A stretch of DNA of 64,000 bases, taken from Lysobacteraceae bacterium. Lineage in GTDB: Bacteria; Pseudomonadota; Gammaproteobacteria; Xanthomonadales; Xanthomonadaceae. The stretch covers positions 62,001 through 126,000 of the forward strand of contig SCUI01000003.1 of the NCBI GenBank assembly GCA_004297225.1, in the 5' to 3' direction. The notes beneath the pieces are model-generated. The model saw only the letters and a program-made list of their open reading frames with translations. It searched no databases and had not been told where the DNA came from. Shown piece by piece: positions 9,914 through 20,169 of this stretch; position 1 is the first letter of the stretch, and every line of letters starts with the position of its first letter. A program made the translations under genes and the position numbers.

Positions 9914-11094
9914 GCCCCCCTTGCCTGCAGACCCGCGCGGTGCGCGCCGGCATCGACTGCGACGCCGCGTTCGGCGCGGTGACGCCGCCGCTGGTGCTGT
10001 CGAGCAACTTCAGCTTCGAAGGGCTTGGCGGCAAGCGCCGCTACGACTACACGCGCAGCGGCAACCCGACCCGCGACCTGTTCGCCGGCGCGCTGGCGGA
10101 ACTGGAGGGCGGCGCGGGCGCCGTCGCCACCGCCAGCGGCATGGCCGCGATCGCGTTGGTGCTCAATGCATTGCTGCGCCCGGGCCAGCGCGTCGTCGTT
10201 CCGCACGATGCCTACGGCGGCAGCTGGCGCCTGTTCGACGCGCTGGCGCGCAAGGGCCACTTCGAACTGCAGGTGTGCGACCTCACCGACCCGCGGGCAC
10301 TCGCGCTCGCGCTGGTCGAACCCACCGCGCTGGTGTGGATCGAGACGCCGTCCAACCCGCTGCTGCGGATCACCGACCTGCGCTTCGTGGTCGAGGCGGC
10401 GCACCGCGCCGGTGCGCTGGCGGTGGTCGACAACACCTTCCTCTCGCCCGCCTGGCAGCAGCCGCTGGCGTTCGGCGCCGACCTGGTGGTGCATTCGACC
10501 ACCAAGTACATCAACGGCCACAGCGACGTCGTCGGCGGCGCGGTGGTGGCGCGCGACGCGGCCCTGCACGAACGGATCGCCTGGTGGGCGAACGCGCTCG
10601 GCCTTGCCGCGGCGCCGTTCGACAGCTTCCTCGCCCTGCGCGGGCTGCGCACGCTGGATGCGCGCCTGCGCGTGCATGCGGAGAACACCGGCGCGGTACT
10701 GGAGCTGCTGGACGGGCATCCCGCGGTGCGCGCGTTGCACCATCCGTCGTTGCCGGGCCATTCCGGGCATGCGCTGGCGGCCCGCCAGCAACTCGGGTTC
10801 GGCGCGATGCTGTCGCTGGACCTGCATGGCGGCCTCGCCGCGGTGCGCGCCTTCCTCGACGGCTTGTCGTGCTTCACCCTGGCGGAGTCGCTGGGTGGCG
10901 TGGAGAGCCTGGTCGCGCATCCGGCGACGATGACCCACGCGGCGATGGCGCCGGAAGTCCGCGCCGCCGCCGGCATCGGCGACGGCCTGTTGCGTCTGTC
11001 GGTCGGCATCGAGCATGCCGACGACCTGGTCGCCGACCTGCGCGCCGCGCTGGAGCGCGCCAGTGCCGCGCTGCCCTCGAGCGTGGCCCGATGA
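9910..11094 (+). CDS. metB: Cystathionine gamma-synthase family PLP enzyme
   Basis: A 394-residue Cys/Met-metabolism PLP enzyme with YDYTRSGNPTR (45-55), TASGMAAI and the PLP lysine K199 in HSTTKYINGHSD. It condenses the O-acylhomoserine made by MetX either with cysteine (MetB, cystathionine) or with sulfide (MetZ); sequence alone does not decide, and MetB is my preferred call. The ATG overlaps the metX stop, and its stop overlaps the hom start (ATGA both times), so the three genes are translationally coupled. Confidence 0.85.
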   Translation: MSPPCLQTRAVRAGIDCDAAFGAVTPPLVLSSNFSFEGLGGKRRYDYTRSGNPTRDLFAGALAELEGGAGAVATASGMAAIALVLNALLRPGQRVVVPHDAYGGSWRLFDALARKGHFELQVCDLTDPRALALALVEPTALVWIETPSNPLLRITDLRFVVEAAHRAGALAVVDNTFLSPAWQQPLAFGADLVVHSTTKYINGHSDVVGGAVVARDAALHERIAWWANALGLAAAPFDSFLALRGLRTLDARLRVHAENTGAVLELLDGHPAVRALHHPSLPGHSGHALAARQQLGFGAMLSLDLHGGLAAVRAFLDGLSCFTLAESLGGVESLVAHPATMTHAAMAPEVRAAAGIGDGLLRLSVGIEHADDLVADLRAALERASAALPSSVAR

Positions 11095-12107
11095 GCGCCG
11101 TGCCCAGGCCGCGGGCGGCGCCCGTGCGCATCGCGCTGCTCGGTACCGGCACGGTGGGCACCGCGTTCCGCGAGCGGCTGCACGCGTGGCGCGACGAGCC
11201 GCGCACGCCGTTGGCGCTGGTGGCCGAGGCCAACACGCGCACCTGCCGCGTGCACGGGGCCGCCACCGCGGCGCGCGCGCCGGTGGCCGTGGGCTTCGCC
11301 GAACGCGCGGTGCACGCGCTCGGTTCGGGCGGCACCCGCATCGTCGTGGATGCGACCGCGAGCGAAGCGCTGGCCGAATGCCACGCCGGGTGGCTGGAAC
11401 GCGGCCTGCACGTCGTCACCGCGAGCAAGCTGGGCCAGGGCGGGCCGTGGTCGCGCTGGGAGGCGATCGTGTCGGCGCGCACCCGCGCCGGCACCCGCTA
11501 CGGCGACAGCGCCACGGTCGGCGCCGGCTTGCCGTTGCTGCGCAGCCTGCGCGACTTGCGCGCCGCCGGCGAGCGCATCCACGCCATTGCCGGCGTGCTG
11601 TCCGGATCGCTGGCCTGGCTGCTGGCGCGGCACGACGGCAGCCGCCCATTCGCGGACTGGGTCGGCGAGGCGCATGCGCGCGGCTACACCGAACCGGATC
11701 CGGGCCAGGACCTGTCGGGCGAGGACGTGCGCCGCAAGCTGCTGATCCTGGCGCGCGCGGCGGGGCACGCGCTTGCCTGCGACATCGTGCAGGTCGAACC
11801 GCTGCTGCCGGCGGCGATGGCGGCGCGCCTGGAGGAGGCCCGCATCGCCGGCGGGCGCCTGGCTTATGTCGCGCGCCTGCAATGCGATGGCGATCGGCTG
11901 CTGGCCCGCGCCGGCCTCGAATGCCTGGCGCCCGGCGATCCACTGGCGCATGGCGGCGAGACCGACAACCGCGTGGCGATCTGGTGCGACCGCTATCGCG
12001 AACGGCCGTTGCTGATCCAGGGCCCCGGGGCCGGCGCCGGCGTCACCGCGGCTGCGCTGCTGGACGACGTACTGGCGATCGCGCGCGGCGCCGCGCTCAC
12101 GTCATGA
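11091..12107 (+). CDS. hom: Homoserine dehydrogenase
   Basis: Reduces aspartate semialdehyde to homoserine, the substrate of MetX. The 338-residue protein has the Rossmann motif LGTGTVG (17-23), TASKLGQ (K113) and the catalytic block EPDPGQDLSGEDVRRK with D207, D212 and K216. There is no ACT domain and no aspartokinase fusion, so feedback by threonine is not apparent. Its place in the SAM-riboswitch operon would tie homoserine supply to methionine demand. The last 11 bases overlap the convergent EAL gene. Confidence 0.92.
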   Translation: MSAVPRPRAAPVRIALLGTGTVGTAFRERLHAWRDEPRTPLALVAEANTRTCRVHGAATAARAPVAVGFAERAVHALGSGGTRIVVDATASEALAECHAGWLERGLHVVTASKLGQGGPWSRWEAIVSARTRAGTRYGDSATVGAGLPLLRSLRDLRAAGERIHAIAGVLSGSLAWLLARHDGSRPFADWVGEAHARGYTEPDPGQDLSGEDVRRKLLILARAAGHALACDIVQVEPLLPAAMAARLEEARIAGGRLAYVARLQCDGDRLLARAGLECLAPGDPLAHGGETDNRVAIWCDRYRERPLLIQGPGAGAGVTAAALLDDVLAIARGAALTS

Positions 12108-14295
12108 CCGGCTCGCGCACCAGCGACGCGAGGTAACCCTTCAGCGGCTGCGGGTGGTCGATCGCGTAACCCTGCGCGTAATCCACCCCCAGCGCCGCCA
12201 GGGTCGCACGCACCTCGTTGCTTTCGGTGTGCTCGGCGATGGTCTTCTTGTCCAGCAGGTGGGCGATGCGGGTGATCGAGCCGACCACTTCCGCCGACAG
12301 CGGCGAGCGCGCCATGTCCTGGACGAAGCTGCCGTCGATCTTGATGAAGTCCACGTCCAGCGCACGCAGGTGGCCGTAGGAACAGAACCCGGTGCCGAAA
12401 TCGTCCAGCGCGAAACGGCAACCCAGGCCACGCAGCTCGTCGATCGCGCGCTGCGCGCGCGCCGGATCGCGCATCGCGCTGGTCTCGGTGATCTCGAAGC
12501 ACAGCCGCGACGCCGGGAAGCGGCTCGAATGCAGGCGCTCGGCGACGTGGTCGACGAAGGCCTCGTCGAGCAGCGCACCGGCCGACAGGTTGATCGTGCA
12601 CAGCGCCACCCGCGCCGCCGCCTCCGGCTGGGCGTCGAGCTGGGCCAAGGCCATGCGCACCACTTCGCGGTCGATGCGCAGCGCCAGGCGGAAGCGCTCG
12701 GCCGCGGCGATGAAGGTGTCCGGCGTGTGCGGCGGCCCGCCGTGCTCGTCGCGCATGCGCAGCAACAGCTCGAAACGCGCGCCGGGCTCCGGATCCGGCT
12801 GCAACGGCACGATCGACTGCGCGTACAGCAGGAAGCCGTCGTTGCGCAGCGCATCGCGGATGCGCACGGTCCAGCGCATGCCCGACACCGGGTCGGACAA
12901 GGCATTGCTGCCGACACCGGCGACGCGGACGCGGTCGCCGCCCAGTTCCTTGGCGGCGAAACAGGCGGCATCCGCCTGCGACAGCAGTTCCGCGAAGTCC
13001 ACGCGACCGGGCTGGAACGGGACCAGGCCGACGCTCGCGGTGGTGCCCAGCTCCTCGCCGCCGTAGCGGCAACGCGCCCTTTCGACCGCGCGCAGCAGCC
13101 CGAGCGCCCGCTCGCGGGCCGCGGTGGCGCTGGCGTTGCGCATCAACACCACGAACTCGTCGCCGCCCAGGTGGCCGAGGCTGTCGTCGGCGTGCAACTG
13201 CAGGCGCAGCGCCTCGGCGATCGCGACGATCAGCGCATCCCCGGCGCGATGGCTGGCGGTGTCGTTGACCAGCTTGAGGTTGTCCAGGTCGAGGTAGGCG
13301 AGGGCCAGCGAGGTCTGCGAGGGGTCCCCCATCGCCGCGCGCGCCTGTGCCTCGAACGCGCCGCGGTTGGGGAGCCGGCTCAGCGGATCGGTGCTGGCGC
13401 GGCGCTGCAGGCGCCGGGTAAGCGCGCGATGCTCGTCCACCGACAGCGCCAGCGCTTGCGGCAGGATCGCAAGCAGGCACAGGTAACCAAGCAGCACTGC
13501 GGTCTCCAGGGTGCCGTCCGGCCGCGGGAAACCAGCCAGGCCGTACGCGGCAAGCATCGCGATCAGCGCCACCGTGATCATCGCCGAGACCGAGGTCCGC
13601 ATCGGCGTGAAGCGCACCGCGCTCCAGACCATCGCGGCCAAGGGCAGCGTGGTCAGGCCGAGCGCGAAATCGCCGCTGGCGCCCATGCCCCAGGCCATCA
13701 GCAGGTAGCTGGCGACCAACGCGATGTTCCACAGCGAGCGCTCGCCGGCCAGCTGGGGCTGGCTGCTGCGCAACTGGCCGCGTTGCCAGCGCACCGCGCC
13801 GATCATCAGCGCTGGCGCGACGCTGGCGATGCCGAGGAAATCGCCCAGCGCCCACAGCAGTTGCGCGGTCGGCAACTGGTCCGCAAGTCCGTTCACCCAG
13901 AGTCCGTACCCGCCGACCGCGCCGCTGATCGCCGACATCAGCATGCCGCAGGCCATCATCCGGATCGCGTAGCGCACGCTGCCGGGGCGCAGCGTGGTTT
14001 CGCGACGCGCCAGTCCGCCGCCCACCAGCAATCCGCCGACGTTGCCGGCGATGCTGAAGGCGAGGAAGGCCGGCGGCACCGGCTCGAACCACAATGATTT
14101 CAGCACCAGCGCCGCCGCCACCAGCAGCGCCCAGCGCCAACCCGCGACCACCACCACCGCGAACGCCAGGCCCGATGCCGGCCAGTACATGGCGATGCGC
14201 GACGGGCCGTTGAAGTTGATCGCGAACGCACTCAAGGCCAGGTACAGGGCGACGAAGCCGAGCATGCGCAGCCACAACGGCACCCGGGGACTCAC
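12097..14295 (-). CDS. MASE1-GGDEF-EAL c-di-GMP enzyme
   Basis: A 732-residue membrane protein with a MASE1-type sensor of about eight helices (1-285), GGDEF domain with intact GGDEF (377-381), and EAL domain. In the EAL domain the signature reads ELL (E509 kept), with NLS, EITET, DDFGTG (631-636) and K652 present. Both synthesis and breakdown of c-di-GMP are possible; by family experience such doubles often act mainly as phosphodiesterases. The GTG start overlaps the upstream stop by 4 bases, so it works with the propeller protein encoded before it. Confidence 0.9.
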   Translation of the reverse strand: MSPRVPLWLRMLGFVALYLALSAFAINFNGPSRIAMYWPASGLAFAVVVVAGWRWALLVAAALVLKSLWFEPVPPAFLAFSIAGNVGGLLVGGGLARRETTLRPGSVRYAIRMMACGMLMSAISGAVGGYGLWVNGLADQLPTAQLLWALGDFLGIASVAPALMIGAVRWQRGQLRSSQPQLAGERSLWNIALVASYLLMAWGMGASGDFALGLTTLPLAAMVWSAVRFTPMRTSVSAMITVALIAMLAAYGLAGFPRPDGTLETAVLLGYLCLLAILPQALALSVDEHRALTRRLQRRASTDPLSRLPNRGAFEAQARAAMGDPSQTSLALAYLDLDNLKLVNDTASHRAGDALIVAIAEALRLQLHADDSLGHLGGDEFVVLMRNASATAARERALGLLRAVERARCRYGGEELGTTASVGLVPFQPGRVDFAELLSQADAACFAAKELGGDRVRVAGVGSNALSDPVSGMRWTVRIRDALRNDGFLLYAQSIVPLQPDPEPGARFELLLRMRDEHGGPPHTPDTFIAAAERFRLALRIDREVVRMALAQLDAQPEAAARVALCTINLSAGALLDEAFVDHVAERLHSSRFPASRLCFEITETSAMRDPARAQRAIDELRGLGCRFALDDFGTGFCSYGHLRALDVDFIKIDGSFVQDMARSPLSAEVVGSITRIAHLLDKKTIAEHTESNEVRATLAALGVDYAQGYAIDHPQPLKGYLASLVREPVMT

Positions 14296-17200
14296 GCCAG
14301 CGCTCCTTCGCGGGCGGACAGGCCGGGCGAGGCGCGCAGGTGCAGGCGGCCGGCGCGCAGCAGGCCGTCGAGGTCGCCGGGCGCCAGGCCCTGCAGCAGG
14401 CGCGGCAGGTCGGCGTGCACGGCCGGGCGCAGCAGGACCCAGCCGTCGCCGCCGCGCGCCTGCACCCAGCGCAGGCCCACGTCCGCCAGTTCGACCATCT
14501 GTTCCCAGCCCACGCCTTGCTGGCGCGCACCGCGCAACGGGTATTCGACCATGCCGATCGCGCAGGCCAGCCGCTCCGCGGCGCCGCCCTCGCGGGCGAA
14601 GCGCTGGCTGGCGAACGCCTCGCGGATGCGTTCGCCGATCGACTCCAGGCGCTGGTCGGGCAACGGGCGCAACACCAGCAGGAAGCCGTCGCCCCAGCGC
14701 GCGACGTAGTCGCTGCCGCGCACCAGCGAGGCCAGCAGTTGCGCCGACTGCACCAGCACGTGCGGGTCCCGGGTCGCCGGTTCCACCAGCACCAGCCCCA
14801 GCGCCTGGTCGAAGCCGTCGCCGCGCTTGCGGTCGCGCTCGTAGAACGCCAGGTCCGCCGGCACTTGGTTGGCCAGGTAGCGCTCATTGCGCAACCCGGT
14901 CAAAGGATCGGTCTGGCTGGCCTTCTCCAGGCGCGCCTTGGCCACGTTCAGCTCCAGCGTGCGCGATTGCACTTCGGCTGCAAGAAGGCCGCGCTGGCGC
15001 ACGTGTCGCTGTTGCTGCCGGCGGTACGCGGCATAGGCGATGGTGGCGATCAGCGCCGCCATCAGCAGCCGGAACAGCCAGGTCTCGTGGAAGCGCGGCA
15101 GGATCACGAAGCCCAGCGTCGCGGCCTGCGTGCTCCACTCGCCGGCGTTGTTGGCGGCGGCGACCTCGAAGCGGTAATCGCCTGGCGGCAGGTTTGTGTA
15201 GTTGGCGCTGCGCCTGCGGCTGTCCTCGAGCAGGTGCCAGTCACGGTCGTAGCCGAGCAGGCGATAGCGCAACTGGACGCTGCCCGGATCCTGGAAACTC
15301 AGGGCGGTGAACTCGAAGCCGAGGTCGCGGTCGCCGGCGGCCAACTCGAGCGGGCTCGCGCCGGCGCGCACGCTGCGCCACCCCGACGGCGTGCGCAGGC
15401 GTTCGATCGCGACCTGCGGCGGCACCGGGTTCTTGCGGATCGCGGCGGTATCGAGCGCGACGATGCCGTCGCGGGTCGGCAACCAGAGCACGCCGCCGCG
15501 CAGGAACCCCTTCGACAGTCCCGCGCCGTTGCAACAGAAGCCGCGCTGGCCGGCGTTGGGATCGCCGCGCTCGTTGAGCAGCATCTCGCCGCGCACGCGG
15601 ACGTTGCGTGCATCGCGCGGCAGGTCCGCGAGCGGGACCCGGGCGACGCCGCGGATGCCGGCTGCATACAGGTAGCCGCCATGTTCGGTGAAGAAGAACG
15701 GCGTGTTCGAGGGCATGCCCTGTTGCGGGCCGAGCTCGTGCCAGCGACCGCCGGCCTCGATCCAGGTGCGCTCGCTGACGCTGCCGAGCACCAGGCGGCC
15801 GTCGCCCAGCCGGTGCATCGCCGAAATGTCGAGGTCGGGCGGCAATCCCGGTGACGTTCGCGGGCGCACGCGGCCCTCGCGCCATTCGTAAAGCCCCGCT
15901 TGCGTGCCCAGCAGCATCGTCCCGTCCGCGCCCGGCAGCAGCGCGCGCACCTGTGGTTCGGCCAGGCCCTGTTCGCGGCCGTAATGGTGGAGGACGCCAC
16001 CGGCGAACCGGAACACGCCGTCAAGTGTCGGGAACCACAGGCTGCCGTCGGCCGCGCGCAGGATGCCGTAGACCTGGGTGCCGGCCATCGGCGCGAATTG
16101 CGGCGGCGCCACGACCTTGCCGTCGCGCCATTGCACCAGCCCGCGACGGGTGCCGATCCAGACGGTGTCGCCTTCGGCAAGCAGGTTGTAGGCATGGGGA
16201 TGCGGCAGGTCCTTGCCGGGCACGACCAGGGTGAAACGGGTGCCGTCGAACAGGCTCAGGCCGTCGTTGCTCCCCACCCAGGTGCGGCCGTCGCCGGCAG
16301 GGGCGACCGACCACACGATCGGATCGTTGAGGCCCTGGGTCGCGCCGTAGCGCCGGGTCCAGCCGTTCCACAGGCGGGCGATGCCGTCGAGCTGGCTGCC
16401 GAGCCAGAGGTTGCCTTCGCGATCCTCGAGCATGGACACGACCTGGCGGAAGGCATGGGGTCCCAGGTCAGGTTCGAATTCCACCACCGCGCCGCCGCGG
16501 AAACGCGCCAGGCCGCCGTTGCTGCCGACCCAGAGGTTGCCGTCGCGGTCGGCCAGCATCGCGCCGACCGGCGAACCGTCGAAGCCGGGATCGACCGGGA
16601 TCGGGATCCACTCTTCGCCGAGGAGGGCGAACAGGCCGGCCGAGGTGCCGGCCCAGAGCCGACCCTGGGCCTCGATGAGATGGTCGACGCTGGCGCTGCG
16701 GCTGGGTTCGGGCAGCCGCAGGTGCATGCCGCGGCCGGCGCGGATGCGCTCCACGCCGCCCCGGGTGCCGACCCACAGGCCGTCCGGGCGCACCAGCAGC
16801 GACAGCGACGGGTCCGGACCGGGGAGAGGATGCAGGCGACCGCCACGGACCTCGAACAGGCCGTCGCCGGTGGCGGCGAGGATGCGGTGGTCGGCGGTTT
16901 CGGCCAATGCGCGCACGTCCAGCGCCGGCCAGCGTCGCGGGTCGGCCGGCGCAATGGGCTGGAATTCGCCGTCCGACCGCACCGCCAGGCCCTTGTAGGT
17001 GCCGATCCACAGGCGGCCGTCGGAGCCGGACAGCAGCGTCCGGATCCAGACCGCCGGCAGCGCCGGAGTGTCCTGCGGCAGGTAATTGGTGAAGCGCACG
17101 CCGTCGAAGCGGGCGAGGCCGCTCTGGGTACCGATCCAGAGGTAGCCGTCCTTGTCCTGGGCCAGGCACAACGCGGTGATCTGCGGCAGGCCGTCCTGGA

Positions 17201-17330
17201 TGGACCAGCTGTCGCGCACGTAGTGGACATAGCCCTTGCCGGGGTCCAGCGCCCACGCCGGCAAGGCACAGGCAAGCGTCGCCGCCAGCAGCAGCGCGCC
17301 GACACCACGCAAGCGGTCGAGAACCGGCAT
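14292..17330 (-). CDS. Two-component-regulator propeller protein with degenerate GGDEF domain
   Basis: A 1012-residue protein: signal peptide (1-27), many propeller repeats with the LWIGT and GLARF pattern (about 40-690), a Y_Y_Y domain, one membrane helix (near 765-785), then a GGDEF-like domain starting TDPLTGLRNERYL. The signature reads RWGDGF instead of GGDEF and the metal-site aspartate region is lost, so it is probably not a cyclase. The periplasmic propeller would sense a ligand, perhaps a carbohydrate by analogy with related sensors, and signal to the coupled GGDEF-EAL enzyme. Confidence 0.88.
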   Translation of the reverse strand: MPVLDRLRGVGALLLAATLACALPAWALDPGKGYVHYVRDSWSIQDGLPQITALCLAQDKDGYLWIGTQSGLARFDGVRFTNYLPQDTPALPAVWIRTLLSGSDGRLWIGTYKGLAVRSDGEFQPIAPADPRRWPALDVRALAETADHRILAATGDGLFEVRGGRLHPLPGPDPSLSLLVRPDGLWVGTRGGVERIRAGRGMHLRLPEPSRSASVDHLIEAQGRLWAGTSAGLFALLGEEWIPIPVDPGFDGSPVGAMLADRDGNLWVGSNGGLARFRGGAVVEFEPDLGPHAFRQVVSMLEDREGNLWLGSQLDGIARLWNGWTRRYGATQGLNDPIVWSVAPAGDGRTWVGSNDGLSLFDGTRFTLVVPGKDLPHPHAYNLLAEGDTVWIGTRRGLVQWRDGKVVAPPQFAPMAGTQVYGILRAADGSLWFPTLDGVFRFAGGVLHHYGREQGLAEPQVRALLPGADGTMLLGTQAGLYEWREGRVRPRTSPGLPPDLDISAMHRLGDGRLVLGSVSERTWIEAGGRWHELGPQQGMPSNTPFFFTEHGGYLYAAGIRGVARVPLADLPRDARNVRVRGEMLLNERGDPNAGQRGFCCNGAGLSKGFLRGGVLWLPTRDGIVALDTAAIRKNPVPPQVAIERLRTPSGWRSVRAGASPLELAAGDRDLGFEFTALSFQDPGSVQLRYRLLGYDRDWHLLEDSRRRSANYTNLPPGDYRFEVAAANNAGEWSTQAATLGFVILPRFHETWLFRLLMAALIATIAYAAYRRQQQRHVRQRGLLAAEVQSRTLELNVAKARLEKASQTDPLTGLRNERYLANQVPADLAFYERDRKRGDGFDQALGLVLVEPATRDPHVLVQSAQLLASLVRGSDYVARWGDGFLLVLRPLPDQRLESIGERIREAFASQRFAREGGAAERLACAIGMVEYPLRGARQQGVGWEQMVELADVGLRWVQARGGDGWVLLRPAVHADLPRLLQGLAPGDLDGLLRAGRLHLRASPGLSAREGALA

Positions 17331-17383
17331 GCCAAGGACCCCTGTCCCCTGGTCCGGCCGATGGTATGCCTAATCGGGGGCGA

Positions 17384-18781
<1,398 letters not shown>

Positions 18782-18786
18782 GCCGT

Positions 18787-18793
18787 TATTCTA
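18787..18793. promoter_or_regulatory. Shared symmetrical -10 for sdaA and the glutaredoxin-like gene
   Basis: The seven bases read TATTCT on the plus strand (18787-18792) and TAGAAT on the minus strand (18793-18788). Each lies six bases from a start codon: ATG 18799 (+) and ATG 18781 (-), 18 bp apart. Both messages would be leaderless and could not initiate at the same moment. Confidence 0.45.
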
Positions 18794-18798
18794 TGCCG

Positions 18799-19044
18799 AT
18801 GGCCCGTCCTGAAACCGTGCGATTCCTGTTGTTCCAGCGCGACGATTGCCGGTTGTGCGACGAGGCGCTGGCGGTGCTGGCGGCGGCGCGCGCGCCCGCG
18901 TTCGAGAGCGTCTTCATCGACGACGACGCCGCGCTCGAGGCGCGCTACGGTACCCGCATCCCGGTCTTCCGCGACACCCGCCACGACCGCGAGCTCGACT
19001 GGCCGTTCACCGTCGAGGCGGTCGGCGCCTTTACCGGGGATTGA
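18799..19044 (+). CDS. Small glutaredoxin-family (DUF836-like) protein
   Basis: An 81-residue thioredoxin-fold protein with a CRLC redox pair near residue 14 (RDDCRLCDEAL), TRIPVF containing the cis-proline, and a short C-terminal end. It resembles the YruB/DUF836 glutaredoxin-like group; the substrate is unknown. I choose the second ATG (18799) because TATTCT lies 6 bases before it and the first ATG (18793) would be upstream of the predicted transcript. It overlaps the convergent YceI gene by 14 bases. Confidence 0.75.
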   Translation: MARPETVRFLLFQRDDCRLCDEALAVLAAARAPAFESVFIDDDAALEARYGTRIPVFRDTRHDRELDWPFTVEAVGAFTGD

Positions 19045-19603
19045 AGCGGACGCGGGTGCTGATGGCGATGGGGTCGGGGATCAGGCTGGTGTCGGCCCAG
19101 TCGCCGGTGCCGATGCCGAAGGCCAGCCGGCGCACCGTGGCCTTGCCGGCGAGCAGCGGCTGCGGGCCGGGCGTCCACGTGAACTCCAGCGCCACTGGCT
19201 GCTCCACGCCGTGCAGCGACAGCGTCCCCTGCGCGTTGTAACGGTCACCGCCCACGTGGCGGAACGAAGTGGCCGTGTAGCGTGCCGTCGGGAAGCGCGC
19301 GCTGTCCAGGAACGACGCGCCGCGCAATTCCGTGTCGTAGTCGGCGTTGGCGGTGGTCGCGCTGGACAGTTCGATCTCCACCTGCAGCCGCGCCTGGGCC
19401 AGGTTCGCCGGGTCGAACGACAGCGTGCTGTGGAAGTCCGGGAAGCGGCCGGCGAACGGCTCACCCTGGAAGGTGCCGCCGAAGGCGAGCGTGGAGCCCG
19501 GCGCCTGCGTGTAGTCGGCGGCTTGCGCAGGCGCCGCGGCAAGCCCCAGGGACAGGATGAATGGCGCCAGGGTGCATGCGATCGCGGTCGGTGCGTGCTT
19601 CAA
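19031..19603 (-). CDS. YceI-family periplasmic protein (copy 1)
   Basis: A 190-residue exported lipocalin-like protein; the YceI family binds long isoprenoids such as polyprenyl or quinone tails. Signal peptide about 1-28 (ending AQA-AD), then GGTFQGEPFAGRFPDFHSTLSF and a C-terminal AFGIGTGDW block. The start is TTG at 19603, overlapping the TGA of the cytochrome b561 gene (TTGA), with GGAGGAG 5 bases upstream. The frame has no closer ATG. Last gene of a three-gene operon with cytochrome b561 and another YceI. Confidence 0.88.
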   Translation of the reverse strand: MKHAPTAIACTLAPFILSLGLAAAPAQAADYTQAPGSTLAFGGTFQGEPFAGRFPDFHSTLSFDPANLAQARLQVEIELSSATTANADYDTELRGASFLDSARFPTARYTATSFRHVGGDRYNAQGTLSLHGVEQPVALEFTWTPGPQPLLAGKATVRRLAFGIGTGDWADTSLIPDPIAISTRVRFNPR

Positions 19604-20169
19604 GGTGACTCCTCCCGGTCGAGCCAGCCGCGCGGCAGCATCCGCGCCAGGGTGGCGTCGTGCTGGAACAGGTGGTGCCACACCGCGGCGAAGGCATGGC
19701 CGATGGCCAGCACCACCAGGCTCCAGAACAGCGCCTCGTGCCAGCCCTTGGCGAGCGCATGCAGGGCATCATCGCGTCCGCCGAATTGCGGGACGCTGAA
19801 CAGGCCGAACCAGCGCAGCGGGAAGCCGGTGGCGGCATTGGTGATCCAGCCGGTGATCGGCATCGCGAACAGCAGCATGTAGAGCAGGCCGTGGGTCAGC
19901 GCGGCGGCGCGCGCCTGCCAGCGCGCGATCCCCGCGATCGGCGGGGGCGCGCCAGCGTGCACGCGCCAGGCCAGGCGCAGCAGCATCAGCGCGAAGATCG
20001 TCAGCCCGACCGACTTGTGCAGGGCGTAAAGCTTCACCTTCAACGCGGTGTTCGGCAGTTCGACCATCACCAGGCCGAGCCCGGCCATCACCAGCACCAG
20101 CAACACGATCACCCAGTGCAGCGACTGGCTCACCGCGCCCCAGCGCAACGCGTTGCGCGCAGCGATCAT
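19600..20169 (-). CDS. Cytochrome b561 (YceJ/CybB type)
   Basis: A 189-residue four-helix membrane protein that should carry two b hemes and exchange electrons between quinol and a periplasmic partner. Histidines occur in the helices as in CybB: SLHWVI, ALHKSVG, LTHGLLY and the H of LAIGHAF. The ATG at 20169 overlaps the stop of the upstream YceI gene (ATGA), which fixes the start. E. coli has the same YceI-YceJ pairing, supporting a joint role in the redox handling of an isoprenoid carrier. Confidence 0.92.
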   Translation of the reverse strand: MIAARNALRWGAVSQSLHWVIVLLVLVMAGLGLVMVELPNTALKVKLYALHKSVGLTIFALMLLRLAWRVHAGAPPPIAGIARWQARAAALTHGLLYMLLFAMPITGWITNAATGFPLRWFGLFSVPQFGGRDDALHALAKGWHEALFWSLVVLAIGHAFAAVWHHLFQHDATLARMLPRGWLDREESP

